Origin: Solidesulfovibrio fructosivorans JJ]
GTDB taxonomy: Bacteria; Desulfobacterota; Desulfovibrionia; Desulfovibrionales; Desulfovibrionaceae
DNA: 64,000 nucleotides
NCBI RefSeq assembly: GCF_000179555.1
Contig: NZ_AECZ01000007.1
Span: 1 to 64,000, forward strand
Direction: 5' to 3'
Both the position numbers and the translations under genes were made by a program. Numbering within the stretch: the stretch's first letter is position 1; each line of letters begins with the position of its first letter. Below the pieces are notes generated by a model. It was not told the DNA's origin. It searched no databases and was given only the letters and a program-made list of their open reading frames with translations. Positions 1 to 9,251 of the stretch are shown piece by piece.

Positions 1-504
1 GACGGGCCCGCGTCATCTTGCAGACGCGGACCCGTCCCATACGCCGACGCGGACCCGATCAGACCTTACGACGACGCTGCCCCGATCAGACCCAGACCTT
101 CGTAAGGAACCCGTTCCTGTCGGCTGGGCGGAGAAGACGATAGGAAGCGCGGAAGGCCGAAGCCTTCATCCAAATGTTTAAATGTTTACGTGTGATTCCG
201 TCTACGCACACGAGAGGCCCGTCGCCTAAGCGGTTTTGCGCATCGCCCGTTGTAGGTGCGAAGCGTATAAGCGCGGAGTACCTAAACAAGCTCTGTAGGT
301 GCGCGCGTGACGCGAGTGTATCCATTCAATCGACAACACGGCTTGCCCGGTTTCGCGGTGCAACTCAAGATACGGTCGGAGCTCGAGTAAGCAAACTCCT
401 CACCCGCCATGGCCACAGCGTTGTGACTTTTCAATGGGCCGGGGCTTGGGCGCGTCTGAAGCTTGCGCCCGATCCTCTCATTCTGCCCATCACCGCCAAA
501 ATTA
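1..504. other. No convincing gene
   Basis: I see no supported gene here. The first 110 bases hold short direct repeats (GACGCGGACCCG twice, CCCGATCAGACC twice) that may belong to a repeat or gene beginning outside the window. Open frames in both directions lack a ribosome binding site, codon bias or recognisable motifs. The region lies downstream of the minus-strand gene ending at 505. Confidence 0.5.
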
Positions 505-2475
505 TTATTGTTGTGAACTAGCCGGCGCAAAAACCAACACCTCTCCCCAGGGCGCGCGTGTGGTCATGACGGCCTTTTTCCCGGCCAGACAGGCCGCGGC
601 GGCCGGGGATTCCATGACCACCGCCACGTCGAACCGGTCCACCAGCCGGCGCAGGGAAGGGCATTGGCGCATGTCGTAGCCTTCGCCGTCAAGGACGGTT
701 GTTGGCGCGTCCTCGCCCATGACCAGCCAGTGCTGCCTGTGCCCGTAAAAAAGGATCGGGTAGACCCAGCTGTCCTTGCCGGCGATGAGCAGCCCCCGGC
801 CGCCGGGATAGAGTCCCCGGGACAGGTAGTCGAGCAAGAGCGGGCCGTGAAAATAGGCGTCGTAGACGCCGCGGCGGCCGCCTGGACGGTCGAAAAGCGA
901 CGCCTCGAAGGGCGGATCGACCTTTGGCAGATATGTGGCGTCCATAATCGGTCGGTCCTGGTTGGCCAGGGTCGCCGCGCCGAGGGTCAAAACAGCCACG
1001 GCGAGGGCCGGCAGCCGGATCCATTTTCGGTCATGCCACCAGCCTTTGCCGGTGGCCAGGGCGGGGGCGCTTGCCGCGAAAAAAAGCGTCAGAAAGCGGT
1101 TGTTGAAGGAAAACCAGGTGATCGTGGCGCAAAGGGCCAGGAAAAAGGCCCACTGGGAGGCGGCGGCCAGTCGGGCAAGCGTATCGTGTCGGCGAAAAAG
1201 GGCCAGCAGGGCGCAGGGTATGATGAGCAAGGCTCCGAGCGGGCCGAAGCCCGCCGAATCCTCGCGCAGGGCGTTACCCGGGGCGAAATAGGCGTTATAG
1301 GCCATGGTCGCGCCCGGTCCCTTGCCTGGGCCGTAAAGGGCCGTGTGGAGGTCGTGGCGGGCCGTGAACCACCATTCCCCCGGAATATCGACGAGATTGA
1401 GGGCGTATCGGGTGAGGTTCGCCGCCGCGCCCCGCAACCCGTCATGGTTTTCATGTCTGGCCACGGCCTGGCGCGGACCGAAGGCGTCGCCGTAGCGGGT
1501 CAGGTTGATCCACTGGCTGCCAAGGCTGAGGGCCAGGATAACGAGTATGCCCAGGAGGCCGAATGCCAGGCGCAGGGGAGCCCGTTGCGCCCAGTTTCGC
1601 GCCATTTTGGCCAGTTCCCGGCGCCGCGCGATGAAAAGGAGCACGGTGAGCGTGCCTCCGAAGAAGGCGAAATGGGTCTTGGTCGAAAGTCCGTAGCAGG
1701 CGCAGATGACGAAAAAGGCCAGGCTGCCGGGACCGAAACGATCGAGGAGCCGGGCCGCGCCCAGCAGGCAGGCCACGGCCATGGCCGCCGCGCCGATGTC
1801 GTTTTTGGTGGACGTGGCTTCCAGGGGCAAAAGCGTCAGCGAGGCGATGATGAGCGCCGCGCGCAGGGCGAAACGGGTGTTGCCGTGGCGTCTGGCCAGG
1901 GAAAAGCTCCCCGTGATGATGGTCAGGTAGGAGAGCAGGGAAAAAATGGCGATGGCCCGGTCCGTGTGGTAGCGCAGGAAGAACCAGTGGAGCAGGTCGA
2001 AGCCCGGGCTGAAGGACACCTGCCGGAAGGTGTTGATATGCTCTGGTGCCAGGGTGTTTTCCCGCATCATGATGCACACCCGGGCCAGATTGTAGGTCAT
2101 GGAATCCCAGTTGGCCGGCGGGGCGATCCAGACCGTCAACGCCAGCAGGGCGCAGGCGACAGTCAATATCCAGGCGCTGCCGGATGTGGCGGCGACGCGG
2201 CCGGCGGCGCGAAGATCCGGGAAAAATCGCCTCTTGCCACAGCGCAGGGCATAGGCGAAAAAGACGGCCGCGGCCGCATCCAGGAGCCAGGGGAAGCGGG
2301 CCAGGCCCAAGGCGAAAAAAAGCTGGACGACGATCCCCAACCCGGCCAACGTCAGGGCCAGCGCGCGCGTCAGCGCCTCGCCGATGCCGTACGCCGGGTC
2401 CTGCAGCCTGTACCAGGAAACAAAAACGCAGCCCAATGCGGCCAGCAAGAAAAGGGCGATGCAACTTTCGAGCAT
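505..2475 (-). CDS. GT-C-like multi-pass membrane protein (PMT/ArnT-type)
   Basis: About 656 residues, with an N-terminal membrane segment followed by many hydrophobic helices and a soluble C-terminal part of roughly 150 residues. This is the architecture of GT-C glycosyltransferases (PMT/ArnT/family 39), which move sugars from polyprenyl phosphates on the outer face of the inner membrane. An acidic residue in the first external loop (motif NWDSMTYN) fits the catalytic aspartate of that fold. I chose ATG 2475 because a G-rich ribosome-binding-like stretch precedes it and the protein then opens with a hydrophobic helix. A longer frame starting at 2628 adds an uncharacteristic Arg-rich extension. 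The gene is divergent from the oxidoreductase at 2691. Substrate unknown; the GT-C assignment is from topology and one motif. Confidence 0.6.
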   Translation of the reverse strand: MLESCIALFLLAALGCVFVSWYRLQDPAYGIGEALTRALALTLAGLGIVVQLFFALGLARFPWLLDAAAAVFFAYALRCGKRRFFPDLRAAGRVAATSGSAWILTVACALLALTVWIAPPANWDSMTYNLARVCIMMRENTLAPEHINTFRQVSFSPGFDLLHWFFLRYHTDRAIAIFSLLSYLTIITGSFSLARRHGNTRFALRAALIIASLTLLPLEATSTKNDIGAAAMAVACLLGAARLLDRFGPGSLAFFVICACYGLSTKTHFAFFGGTLTVLLFIARRRELAKMARNWAQRAPLRLAFGLLGILVILALSLGSQWINLTRYGDAFGPRQAVARHENHDGLRGAAANLTRYALNLVDIPGEWWFTARHDLHTALYGPGKGPGATMAYNAYFAPGNALREDSAGFGPLGALLIIPCALLALFRRHDTLARLAAASQWAFFLALCATITWFSFNNRFLTLFFAASAPALATGKGWWHDRKWIRLPALAVAVLTLGAATLANQDRPIMDATYLPKVDPPFEASLFDRPGGRRGVYDAYFHGPLLLDYLSRGLYPGGRGLLIAGKDSWVYPILFYGHRQHWLVMGEDAPTTVLDGEGYDMRQCPSLRRLVDRFDVAVVMESPAAAACLAGKKAVMTTRAPWGEVLVFAPASSQQ

Positions 2476-2690
2476 GGACCCCCCGCAGAACCTGCGCCGG
2501 AAAGCCAGGACGCGGCCAAGGGATGTTTCAGGAACGACGCGATCGGAAAGAAACAGGCTCACGCATGCATGGCGGAACGTTGCACGCAACAGTGCAAGCC
2601 CGGAATCGGGACAAGCGGTCCTTGCCAAACGCCGGCATCGGCATTATCTGACTCCCTCCCTCATTTCAACCCTCGCTGGAAGCGCCCAAT

Positions 2691-5600
2691 ATGTCTGAGC
2701 GAACACCGCATATATCACTTCCCCTTGAGCGGCTTGTGCCCCGCGTCCTCGACATCTCACCCGAAGAGATCGAGGCGTGGCCCGAGGACGCCAGGAATCT
2801 CGCCGTGGCCGTGGCCGCCGAACTATTTCTCGTACGCGCCAACCCTTTCATCAATCCCGACGACGTCAAGGCGTCCGTGGAGAAGCGTCTGGCCGGGGCC
2901 AACCCCAAGGCCTGGGGCGACTACCCGCGCCTGATCAAAAAGGCTTACAAGGCCTTTTGGGACGTCTACGAATCGGACAGGCGGTTCCGGGAAAACCTGG
3001 TCGAGCGCTTGCGCCGTTTTCTGCCGCCCGAAGACGTGGTCACCGCCGCCCACTCCCTGGTCGAGTGCTCCACCGACGCCACGGATTTGCGCATGGAGAT
3101 GCCGATCTGCATGCTCCTGCCCGAAACCGCCGACCATATCCGCCAGATTCTGCGTCTGGCCTACGAGCTGGAATTCGCCATCATTCCGCGCGGCGGGGGC
3201 TCGGGACTGACCGGCGGGGCCGTGCCGGCCCACAGGCGTTCTGTCATCCTCAGCCTCTCCAAGTTCAAAAAAATTCTGGCCATCGACAAGGAAGCCAAGA
3301 CCCTTTGCGCCCAGACCGGCGTCATCACCATGCAGGCCATCAAGGCGGCCGCGGCCAAGGGGTTGCTTTTCACCGTGGACCCGGCTTCCAAGGCGGCCTC
3401 GTCGCTTGGCGGCAATATCGCCGAGAACGCCGGCGGTCCGTTCGCCTTCGAGTACGGCACCACCCTCGACAACATTATCAGCTACAAGATGGTCGAGGCC
3501 ACGGGCGAGATCATCGAGGTGCGCCGGGTCAATCACCCGCGCCACAAGATCCGCCCCGAGGAAACGGCGGAATTCGAGATTCTCGATGGGGAAGGCAACG
3601 TACGCGACGTGGTGCGCCTGCCCGGGGGGGACATCCGCGCCCCCAATCTCGGCAAGGACGTGTCCAACAAGTACCTCGGCGGGCTTCCGGGCGTGCAGAA
3701 AGAGGGCGTGGACGGTATCATCACCGAGGCCTGTTTCGCCCTGTACCCCATCCCCAAGTATTCGCGCACGCTGTGCCTGGAGTTTTTCGGGCGGTCGATG
3801 AAGACCGCCATGTGCGTCATCCGCGACGTGGTGGGGCTTCGCAACCGTATCCGCGAGGAAGGCGACGCGGTCAAGATTTCGGCCTTGGAGGAGTTCAACT
3901 CCAAGTATGTCAAGGCGATCAATTACGCCAAAAAGTCCTCGCAGTATGAGGGCGACCCGATTTCGGTGCTGCTGCTCCAGCTCGACTCCGACGACGAGGA
4001 CGCGCTCATGCGCGCGGCGGCCGACATCGTGGACATCGTCGATCCGTACGACAATGTGGACGTCTTCGAGGCCAAGGACGCCAAGACGGCGGAGTTGTAC
4101 TGGGAGGACCGGCACAAACTGTCGGCCATCTCCAAGCGTACCTCGGGATTCAAGATCAACGAGGACGTGGTCATTCCGCTGTCCGTGGTGCCGGAATTCG
4201 CGGAGTTTCTGGAGGACTTGAACCTCCACTGCATCGCCCGCGCCTACCGCACGGCCCTGCAAAACGCCAGCCGGCTGCCCGGCATTTCGGCTTCGGACGA
4301 GTTCGTGGCCATGGAGCTGGAATTTTGCGACCGGGTGCTGCGCGGCAAGATTTCGGGTCGGGAGCTGTCGGATTCGGAAGTGGAGGTGCAGACCCACTAT
4401 TTCTTCACCGACCTGGCCTCGCGCTATCCCCGGCTCAAGGACCAACTCGCCGCCATCCACACCGAGATGACCGCCACCCGCATCGAGGTGGCGAGCCACA
4501 TGCATGCCGGCGACGGCAACTGCCACGTCAACATCCCGGTCAATTCCAACGATCCTGAGATGATGCGCCAGGCCTGGGAAGCGGCGGAAAAGGTCTTTGA
4601 AAAGGTGACCGGGCTTGGCGGCGCGGTTTCTGGCGAGCACGGCATCGGCATCACCAAGATCGCCTTTTTGGACGAGGCCAAGATCGAGGCGCTTCGGGCC
4701 TACAAGAAGCGGGTGGACCCGAAGAACATCATTAACCCGGGCAAGCTGACCACCCGGACGCTGCGGGTCGAGCCCTACACCTTTTCGTTCAACAGGCTCA
4801 TCCGCGACATCAAAAAGACCGCGTTGCCGGACAAGGATACGCTGATTTCGATTCTAAGCGGCATTCAGTTTTGCAACCGTTGCGGCAAATGCAAGCAGGT
4901 CTGCCCCATGTTCGCCCCGGAACATGGCATGCTCTATCACCCGCGCAACAAGAACATCGCCATCGGGGCGCTGATCGAGGCCATCTACTATTCCCAGATC
5001 AGCCACGGCGAACCCGACCCGGCGCTTTTGGACAAGCTGCGCAAGCTGGTCGACCATTGCACGGCCTGCGGCAAGTGCACGAGCGTGTGCCCGGTGAAAA
5101 TCGAGTCCGGCCAGGTGGCTCTCGGGCTGCGCAATTTCCTCGACCAGCAGGGTTGCGGCGGCCATCCCATCAAGCACAAAATTCTGTCCTACCTCGTGGA
5201 GGACGTGGAGAACCGCGCGCCCAAGGCGGCCAAGCTCGCGGCCTACGGCCAGCAGTTCCACAACAAGGTCATGCCGCTTTTGCCCCGGTTCTGGCGCAAC
5301 CGCATCGAGAACCCCGGCCTGCGCGGCCCCAACCCGAATCTCGGGCTGCGCAACCTGGAGGAGCGGCTCGATCTCGACAAGGGCTCCATCTTCATTCCCC
5401 AGGAAGGACGCGAGGCCCCGGAAACCGTGCTGTATTTCCCGGGCTGCGGCGCGGCGCTTTTTTCCAGCGCCATCGGCATGGCCGCCATCCATCTGTTGCT
5501 TCGGGCCGAAGTGGCGGTGCTCGTGCCCCATCGGCACCTGTGCTGCGGCTATCCGCTTCTGGCCGCCGGCATGGGCGAGGCCTACCGGCAGAACCGGGAG

Positions 5601-6215
5601 CACAACCGGGCCGCTTTGGCCGCGCTTTTGGCCGAGGCCGAATCGCTTGGCCTCTCCCCGGCCTATTGCCTCACCAGCTGCGGCACCTGCCGGGAAGCCC
5701 TGGAGGAGCACGATCTTGTGACCCTTCGCCCCGATCTTGCGCACATGGACGTGACCCAGTTCCTGCTCGACCGGTTGGAATTCCCGGCGGGCGAGGACAA
5801 GTCGCCCATCCTCTACCACGCCGCCTGCCACAGCGAATGGGCCGGCGTGGCGAAGAACAAGGCCGCTGGCATGTATATGGCCGCATTGCGCAAGGTCACG
5901 GGCCGGCCTGTGGAGCTTTCGCGCAACTGCTGCGGCGAGTCGGGCATGGGGGCCATGACCACGCCGGCCATCTACAACCGGCTGCGTGAACGCAAGCGCA
6001 TCACCCTGGCCGAGGATCTGGCCGAGGCGTCGGAGGCCATGCCCATCCTGGTCGGCTGTCCGTCGTGCAAGATGGGCATCAGCCGCATCCTGTCCGAGAT
6101 GCACGACAAGCATCCGGTCATGCACACGCTGGAATACCTGGCCGAGGCCCTCGACGGGCCGAAGTGGAAAAAGGTGCTGCGTAAAAACGTCAAGGCCGCC
6201 CGCGTGCGGGGGTAG
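2691..6215 (+). CDS. FAD-linked oxidase / [4Fe-4S] / CCG-domain fusion (2-hydroxyacid dehydrogenase type)
   Basis: A single 1174-residue chain. After an N-terminal alpha-helical part resembling DUF3683 comes an FAD-binding type 4 domain (PRGGGSGLTGG near residue 165) and an FAD-oxidase C-terminal domain ending around residue 700 (SGEHGIG). Two [4Fe-4S] motifs follow: CNRCGKCKQVCP near 727 and CTACGKCTSVCP near 788. Last come two CCG (heterodisulfide-reductase-type) repeats, with CCGYP near 950 and CCGESG near 1079. It corresponds to GlcD or D-lactate dehydrogenase joined to a GlcF-like electron carrier, so oxidation of a 2-hydroxyacid (D-lactate or glycolate) with electrons passed towards quinone or another acceptor is the likely role. 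Substrate is inferred. No membrane helix is evident. ruvX follows after 10 bases. Confidence 0.85.
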   Translation: MSERTPHISLPLERLVPRVLDISPEEIEAWPEDARNLAVAVAAELFLVRANPFINPDDVKASVEKRLAGANPKAWGDYPRLIKKAYKAFWDVYESDRRFRENLVERLRRFLPPEDVVTAAHSLVECSTDATDLRMEMPICMLLPETADHIRQILRLAYELEFAIIPRGGGSGLTGGAVPAHRRSVILSLSKFKKILAIDKEAKTLCAQTGVITMQAIKAAAAKGLLFTVDPASKAASSLGGNIAENAGGPFAFEYGTTLDNIISYKMVEATGEIIEVRRVNHPRHKIRPEETAEFEILDGEGNVRDVVRLPGGDIRAPNLGKDVSNKYLGGLPGVQKEGVDGIITEACFALYPIPKYSRTLCLEFFGRSMKTAMCVIRDVVGLRNRIREEGDAVKISALEEFNSKYVKAINYAKKSSQYEGDPISVLLLQLDSDDEDALMRAAADIVDIVDPYDNVDVFEAKDAKTAELYWEDRHKLSAISKRTSGFKINEDVVIPLSVVPEFAEFLEDLNLHCIARAYRTALQNASRLPGISASDEFVAMELEFCDRVLRGKISGRELSDSEVEVQTHYFFTDLASRYPRLKDQLAAIHTEMTATRIEVASHMHAGDGNCHVNIPVNSNDPEMMRQAWEAAEKVFEKVTGLGGAVSGEHGIGITKIAFLDEAKIEALRAYKKRVDPKNIINPGKLTTRTLRVEPYTFSFNRLIRDIKKTALPDKDTLISILSGIQFCNRCGKCKQVCPMFAPEHGMLYHPRNKNIAIGALIEAIYYSQISHGEPDPALLDKLRKLVDHCTACGKCTSVCPVKIESGQVALGLRNFLDQQGCGGHPIKHKILSYLVEDVENRAPKAAKLAAYGQQFHNKVMPLLPRFWRNRIENPGLRGPNPNLGLRNLEERLDLDKGSIFIPQEGREAPETVLYFPGCGAALFSSAIGMAAIHLLLRAEVAVLVPHRHLCCGYPLLAAGMGEAYRQNREHNRAALAALLAEAESLGLSPAYCLTSCGTCREALEEHDLVTLRPDLAHMDVTQFLLDRLEFPAGEDKSPILYHAACHSEWAGVAKNKAAGMYMAALRKVTGRPVELSRNCCGESGMGAMTTPAIYNRLRERKRITLAEDLAEASEAMPILVGCPSCKMGISRILSEMHDKHPVMHTLEYLAEALDGPKWKKVLRKNVKAARVRG

Positions 6216-6225
6216 ACGCCGCCGC

Positions 6226-6669
6226 ATGCCGCGACTGCTCGCCATCGACTACGGCCAGGCCCGGGTGGGACTGGCCGTTACGGACCCCGAAGCCCGGGTC
6301 GTCTTCCCACTGCGCACGCTGGCCTGGGAAACCCGGGACGCCTTGTTTCACGAACTGCTTGCGGTTATAAGCGACCAGGCCGTCACACGCATCGTGGTCG
6401 GCTACCCCATGCGGGCCGGCGGCGACGAAGGCCTCACCGGACGACAGGTGCGCAACTTCGTATCCCGGCTCACCCGGCGCACCACCGTCCCTGTGGAACT
6501 CGTCGACGAAGCCCATTCCACCGAAGAGGCCGCCGAACGACTGCGGGAAGCCGGATACGCCGGCAAGGAACTCCTCGCCCGTGTCGACGCCCAGGCGGCG
6601 GCCGTTATCCTGGAGCGCTATCTGCGCGGCGGAGCGTTATGCTGCGAACCATCCTCCTCGGAATCCTGA
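6226..6669 (+). CDS. ruvX: Putative pre-16S rRNA nuclease / RuvX (YqgF family)
   Basis: 147 residues, the normal length for the YqgF/RuvX family of RNase H-like nucleases that mature the 5' end of 16S rRNA and were formerly proposed as Holliday junction resolvases. The N-terminal LLAIDYGQARVGLA holds the first catalytic aspartate. VVGYP and the segment DEAHSTEEA supply the central acidic residue, and the last aspartate lies in ARVDAQAAAVIL. ATG 6226 begins exactly at the conserved N-terminus. The last 31 bases overlap the start of mltG in another frame, which implies translational coupling. Confidence 0.88.
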   Translation: MPRLLAIDYGQARVGLAVTDPEARVVFPLRTLAWETRDALFHELLAVISDQAVTRIVVGYPMRAGGDEGLTGRQVRNFVSRLTRRTTVPVELVDEAHSTEEAAERLREAGYAGKELLARVDAQAAAVILERYLRGGALCCEPSSSES

Positions 6670-7652
6670 TCTGTATCCTCGTCGTGGGCGGCCTCGTCGG
6701 CTACCACGCCTACAATTTCCTCACCATCCCGCCCCAATCGCCGGGCGAAACGAAAACCGTCACCATCGAACCGGGACAATCCTTCGACGCCACGGCCAAG
6801 ATGCTCGTGGCCGAAGGCGTGCTGCGCGACGCCGCAGGCTTCAAACTCCTGGCCAAAGTCACGGAAATGGGCGGCAAGATCAAAGCCGGCGAATTCGAAG
6901 TCAGCACCGGCTGGACCCCCTATAAGCTGCTCAACTACCTGACCACCGCCAAAAGCATCCAGCACAAGCTCGCCGCCCCCGAAGGCCTGACCATGCGTCA
7001 GATCGCCAAACTGGCCGAGCAGGCCGGCCTGTGCTCCAGTCAGGCTTTCCTCAAGGCCGCCCGCGACCCGCAACTCCTGGCGAAATACCATATCCCGGCC
7101 AAAACCGCCGAGGGCTTCCTCTTCCCCAACACCTACCTCTTCACCCGCAGGCAGGACGGCGACGGCGCCTATGTCGTTGAAGCCATGCTCAAGGAATTCT
7201 GGCGCCAAGCCAACTTTGTCTGGCCCACCGCCAAACCCGAAGGCAAAAATCTTCTCGACGCCGTCACCCTGGCCTCCATCGTGGAAAAGGAAACCGGCGT
7301 CGATGCCGAACGCCCTCGCGTGGCCGGCGTCTTCCTCAATCGCATGGCCAAAGGCATGCTGCTCCAAACCGACCCCACCATCATCTACGGCCTCGGCGAC
7401 AAATTCACCGGCAACCTCACCCGCGCCCACCTCGAAGACCCCACCAACCTCTACAATACCTACGTCCACCCCGGACTCCCCCCAGGCCCCATCTGTTCCC
7501 CGGGCCTCAAATCCCTCCAGGCCGTCGCCGCGCCCGAAATTCACGACTACTACTATTTCGTCGCCAACGGCCAGGGCGAACACAAATTCAGCAAGACCCT
7601 CGACGAGCACATCAACGCCGTGAACAGGTTTCAGCGCCACAGCCGGAAATAG
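6639..7652 (+). CDS. mltG: Endolytic murein transglycosylase MltG (YceG)
   Basis: 337 residues with one N-terminal membrane anchor (residues 4 to 25), a LysM-like middle part and the YceG catalytic domain. The family's catalytic glutamate is in ASIVEKET at residue 216, and the downstream LQTDPTIIYGLG, YNTY and GLPPGPICSPG segments are conserved MltG signatures. MltG cleaves nascent glycan strands at the inner membrane and so acts as a terminator of glycan polymerisation. The start lies inside ruvX and the two are probably cotranscribed. The gene ends just before a long palindromic repeat block. Confidence 0.93.
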   Translation: MLRTILLGILICILVVGGLVGYHAYNFLTIPPQSPGETKTVTIEPGQSFDATAKMLVAEGVLRDAAGFKLLAKVTEMGGKIKAGEFEVSTGWTPYKLLNYLTTAKSIQHKLAAPEGLTMRQIAKLAEQAGLCSSQAFLKAARDPQLLAKYHIPAKTAEGFLFPNTYLFTRRQDGDGAYVVEAMLKEFWRQANFVWPTAKPEGKNLLDAVTLASIVEKETGVDAERPRVAGVFLNRMAKGMLLQTDPTIIYGLGDKFTGNLTRAHLEDPTNLYNTYVHPGLPPGPICSPGLKSLQAVAAPEIHDYYYFVANGQGEHKFSKTLDEHINAVNRFQRHSRK

Positions 7653-7665
7653 TGTCTGGTGACGC

Positions 7666-8188
7666 CTCCGGCGGCCAGGGGAGGCTCTGCCTCCCCTGGA
7701 CCCCACCGCCGGGGGACTTGATGTCCCCCGGACCCCCTTTTACCGGGTTGGGCTGGTGAGGCGGGAGTGTGGTCGGGGGTGAGGGAAGTCGGTTGGTATT
7801 GTTGGACGGCGGGACGCCGTATGTTTGTTGCCGCAATCGGCCTGGCGGCACGAGGCGCGTTGCGCCTCGACGCCGGACACGATTGCGGCAACAACCGCGC
7901 CAGCGGCGAAGCGCCGCATTTAAGAAAACCAGCTTTTCTTAAAGTTCGCCCCAAAGGGGCGACGGCGTGGTGGAGGCGGAATTTATTTGGAACGAGCTTG
8001 TCGCGAAGCGACATGCACCGTCCCAAACAAATTCCGCCTCCATCTTCAACCATCCGACTCCCGCCTGCCAGCGCCATACCCGCCCGGCCAAAGCACACCG
8101 GAAGGGGGGCCCGGGGGGCCCGTGGCCTCCCGGCGGGTCCAGGGCAGCGCCCTGGCGGGGTCTGGGGCGGAGCCCCAGCCTGTCGATG
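7666..8188. repeat. Composite palindromic repeat, copy R1 (modules a-b-c-d-e)
   Basis: About 520 bases between the convergent ends of mltG and trpS with no credible gene. Five hairpin-forming modules follow one another. Module a (about 7669-7733) is built round GGGGAGGC/GCCTCCCC and GGGGGAC/GTCCCCC. Module b (about 7819-7892) pairs TTGCCGCAATC with GATTGCGGCAA. Module c (about 7897-7962) holds GCGGCGAAGCGCCGC, a TTTAAGAAAA/TTTTCTTAAA hairpin and CGCCCC/GGGGCG. Module d (about 7970-8035) pairs TGGAGGCGGAATTT with AAATTCCGCCTCCA. Module e (about 8090-8188) holds CAGGGC/GCCCTG and GGGGC/GCCCC stems. The same modules recur in reverse order near 10.8 and 20.8 kb and in part near 30.1 kb. Confidence 0.8.
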
Positions 8189-8189
8189 T

Positions 8190-9197
8190 CTAAAAGTTGA
8201 AGTTCAGCTTTTTCTTGAGGGCGTCGAGGTTGCGGCTGGCGCAGGCGCGGGCTTTGGCGTTGCCTTTTTCGAGCAGGTCCGAGACGAGGTCGGGGTCTTT
8301 GTCGAAGGCCTTGCGCCGGTCGCGGATCGGTTCGAGGAAGGCGGCCATGGATTCGACGAGCAGTTTTTTGCAGTCGCCGCAGCCCCAGGTGGCGTGGGTG
8401 CAGCCTTCGACGATTTCGGGCAGCCGGGTCTGGTCGGTGAGCAGCTCATGGTAAGGGTAGAGGTTGCATTCCTTGGGATCGCCGGGGTCGGTGAGACGGG
8501 CGCGCTTTTCGCAAGTGAGCATGCTCATGACTTTTTTCTTCATGGTGCCCGGGTCTTCGGCGAGGCCGATGGAGTTGCCGTAGCTTTTGCTCATCTTGCG
8601 GCCGTCGAGGCCGGCGAGTTTGGCGTCCGGGGTGAGCAACGCCTGGGGCTCGGGAAAAAAGTTGCCGTAGAGGTGGTTGGCCCGGCGGGCGATTTCCCGG
8701 GTGAGTTCCATATGGGGCAGCTGGTCCTGGCCGACGGGCACGAATCCGGGCCGGTAGATCAGGATATCCGAGGCCATGAGCACGGGGTAGCCGAGGAAGC
8801 CGTAGGTGGCGAGGTCCTTGGCGGCCAATTCGGTCAGCTGGTCCTTGTAGGTGGGGTTGCGTTCCAGCCAGGACACGGGGGTGACCATGGACAGGAGCAA
8901 ATGGAGTTCGGCGTGTTCCTTGATCTGGGACTGTTGGAACAGCACGCATTTTTCCGGATCGAGCCCGGCGGCGACCCAGTCTTTGACCAGTTCCGGCACG
9001 AAGCCTTTGATGCGCTTGGGGGTGGCGTATTCGGTGGTCAGGGCGTGCCAATCGGCCACGAAGAAGAAGCATTCGTGGGTATCCTGGAGGGCGACCCAGT
9101 TTTTGAGCACGCCGAAGTAGTGGCCCAGGTGCAAGGGGCCGGTGGGGCGCATGCCGGAAACGATCCGTTTGTTTTCCTTGGGTGTGTTTTCGCTCAT
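8190..9197 (-). CDS. trpS: Tryptophanyl-tRNA synthetase
   Basis: 335 residues, normal for bacterial TrpRS, a class I synthetase that charges tRNA-Trp in the cytoplasm. The HIGH signature appears as HLGH in PTGPLHLGHYFG near residue 24, and KMSKS is intact near residue 200 (GRKMSKSYGNSI). The segment PVGQDQLPHMELTREIARR is typical of TrpRS and separates it from TyrRS. The start at 9197 gives the usual short N-terminus before the Rossmann fold. It lies 54 bases after the M50 protease gene on the same strand, so the two probably share a transcript. Confidence 0.96.
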   Translation of the reverse strand: MSENTPKENKRIVSGMRPTGPLHLGHYFGVLKNWVALQDTHECFFFVADWHALTTEYATPKRIKGFVPELVKDWVAAGLDPEKCVLFQQSQIKEHAELHLLLSMVTPVSWLERNPTYKDQLTELAAKDLATYGFLGYPVLMASDILIYRPGFVPVGQDQLPHMELTREIARRANHLYGNFFPEPQALLTPDAKLAGLDGRKMSKSYGNSIGLAEDPGTMKKKVMSMLTCEKRARLTDPGDPKECNLYPYHELLTDQTRLPEIVEGCTHATWGCGDCKKLLVESMAAFLEPIRDRRKAFDKDPDLVSDLLEKGNAKARACASRNLDALKKKLNFNF

Positions 9198-9251
9198 GGG
9201 AAGTGATCCGTTCGCCGTGAAGGGGATGGGGAAGGGACCGGCCGGGCCGGT

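Noticed and set aside
174-521. 115-codon frame near the left end
   Set aside because: No ribosome binding site, no codon bias and no similarity that I recognise; an overlapping minus frame is equally open.
664-2934. 756-codon open frame on the plus strand
   Set aside because: It lies antisense to the GT-C-like membrane gene. The predicted protein is Arg/Gly/Gln-rich without fold signs, as expected from the reverse of GC-rich code.
7666-8188. Insertion sequence or transposase remnant
   Set aside because: No transposase-like frame in any copy of the composite repeat. The structure is hairpin modules, so a non-autonomous repeat is the better description.
7767-9206. 479-codon plus-strand frame crossing the repeat block and trpS
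   Set aside because: It is the reverse of trpS extended through hairpins of repeat R1; no ribosome binding site and no protein motif.
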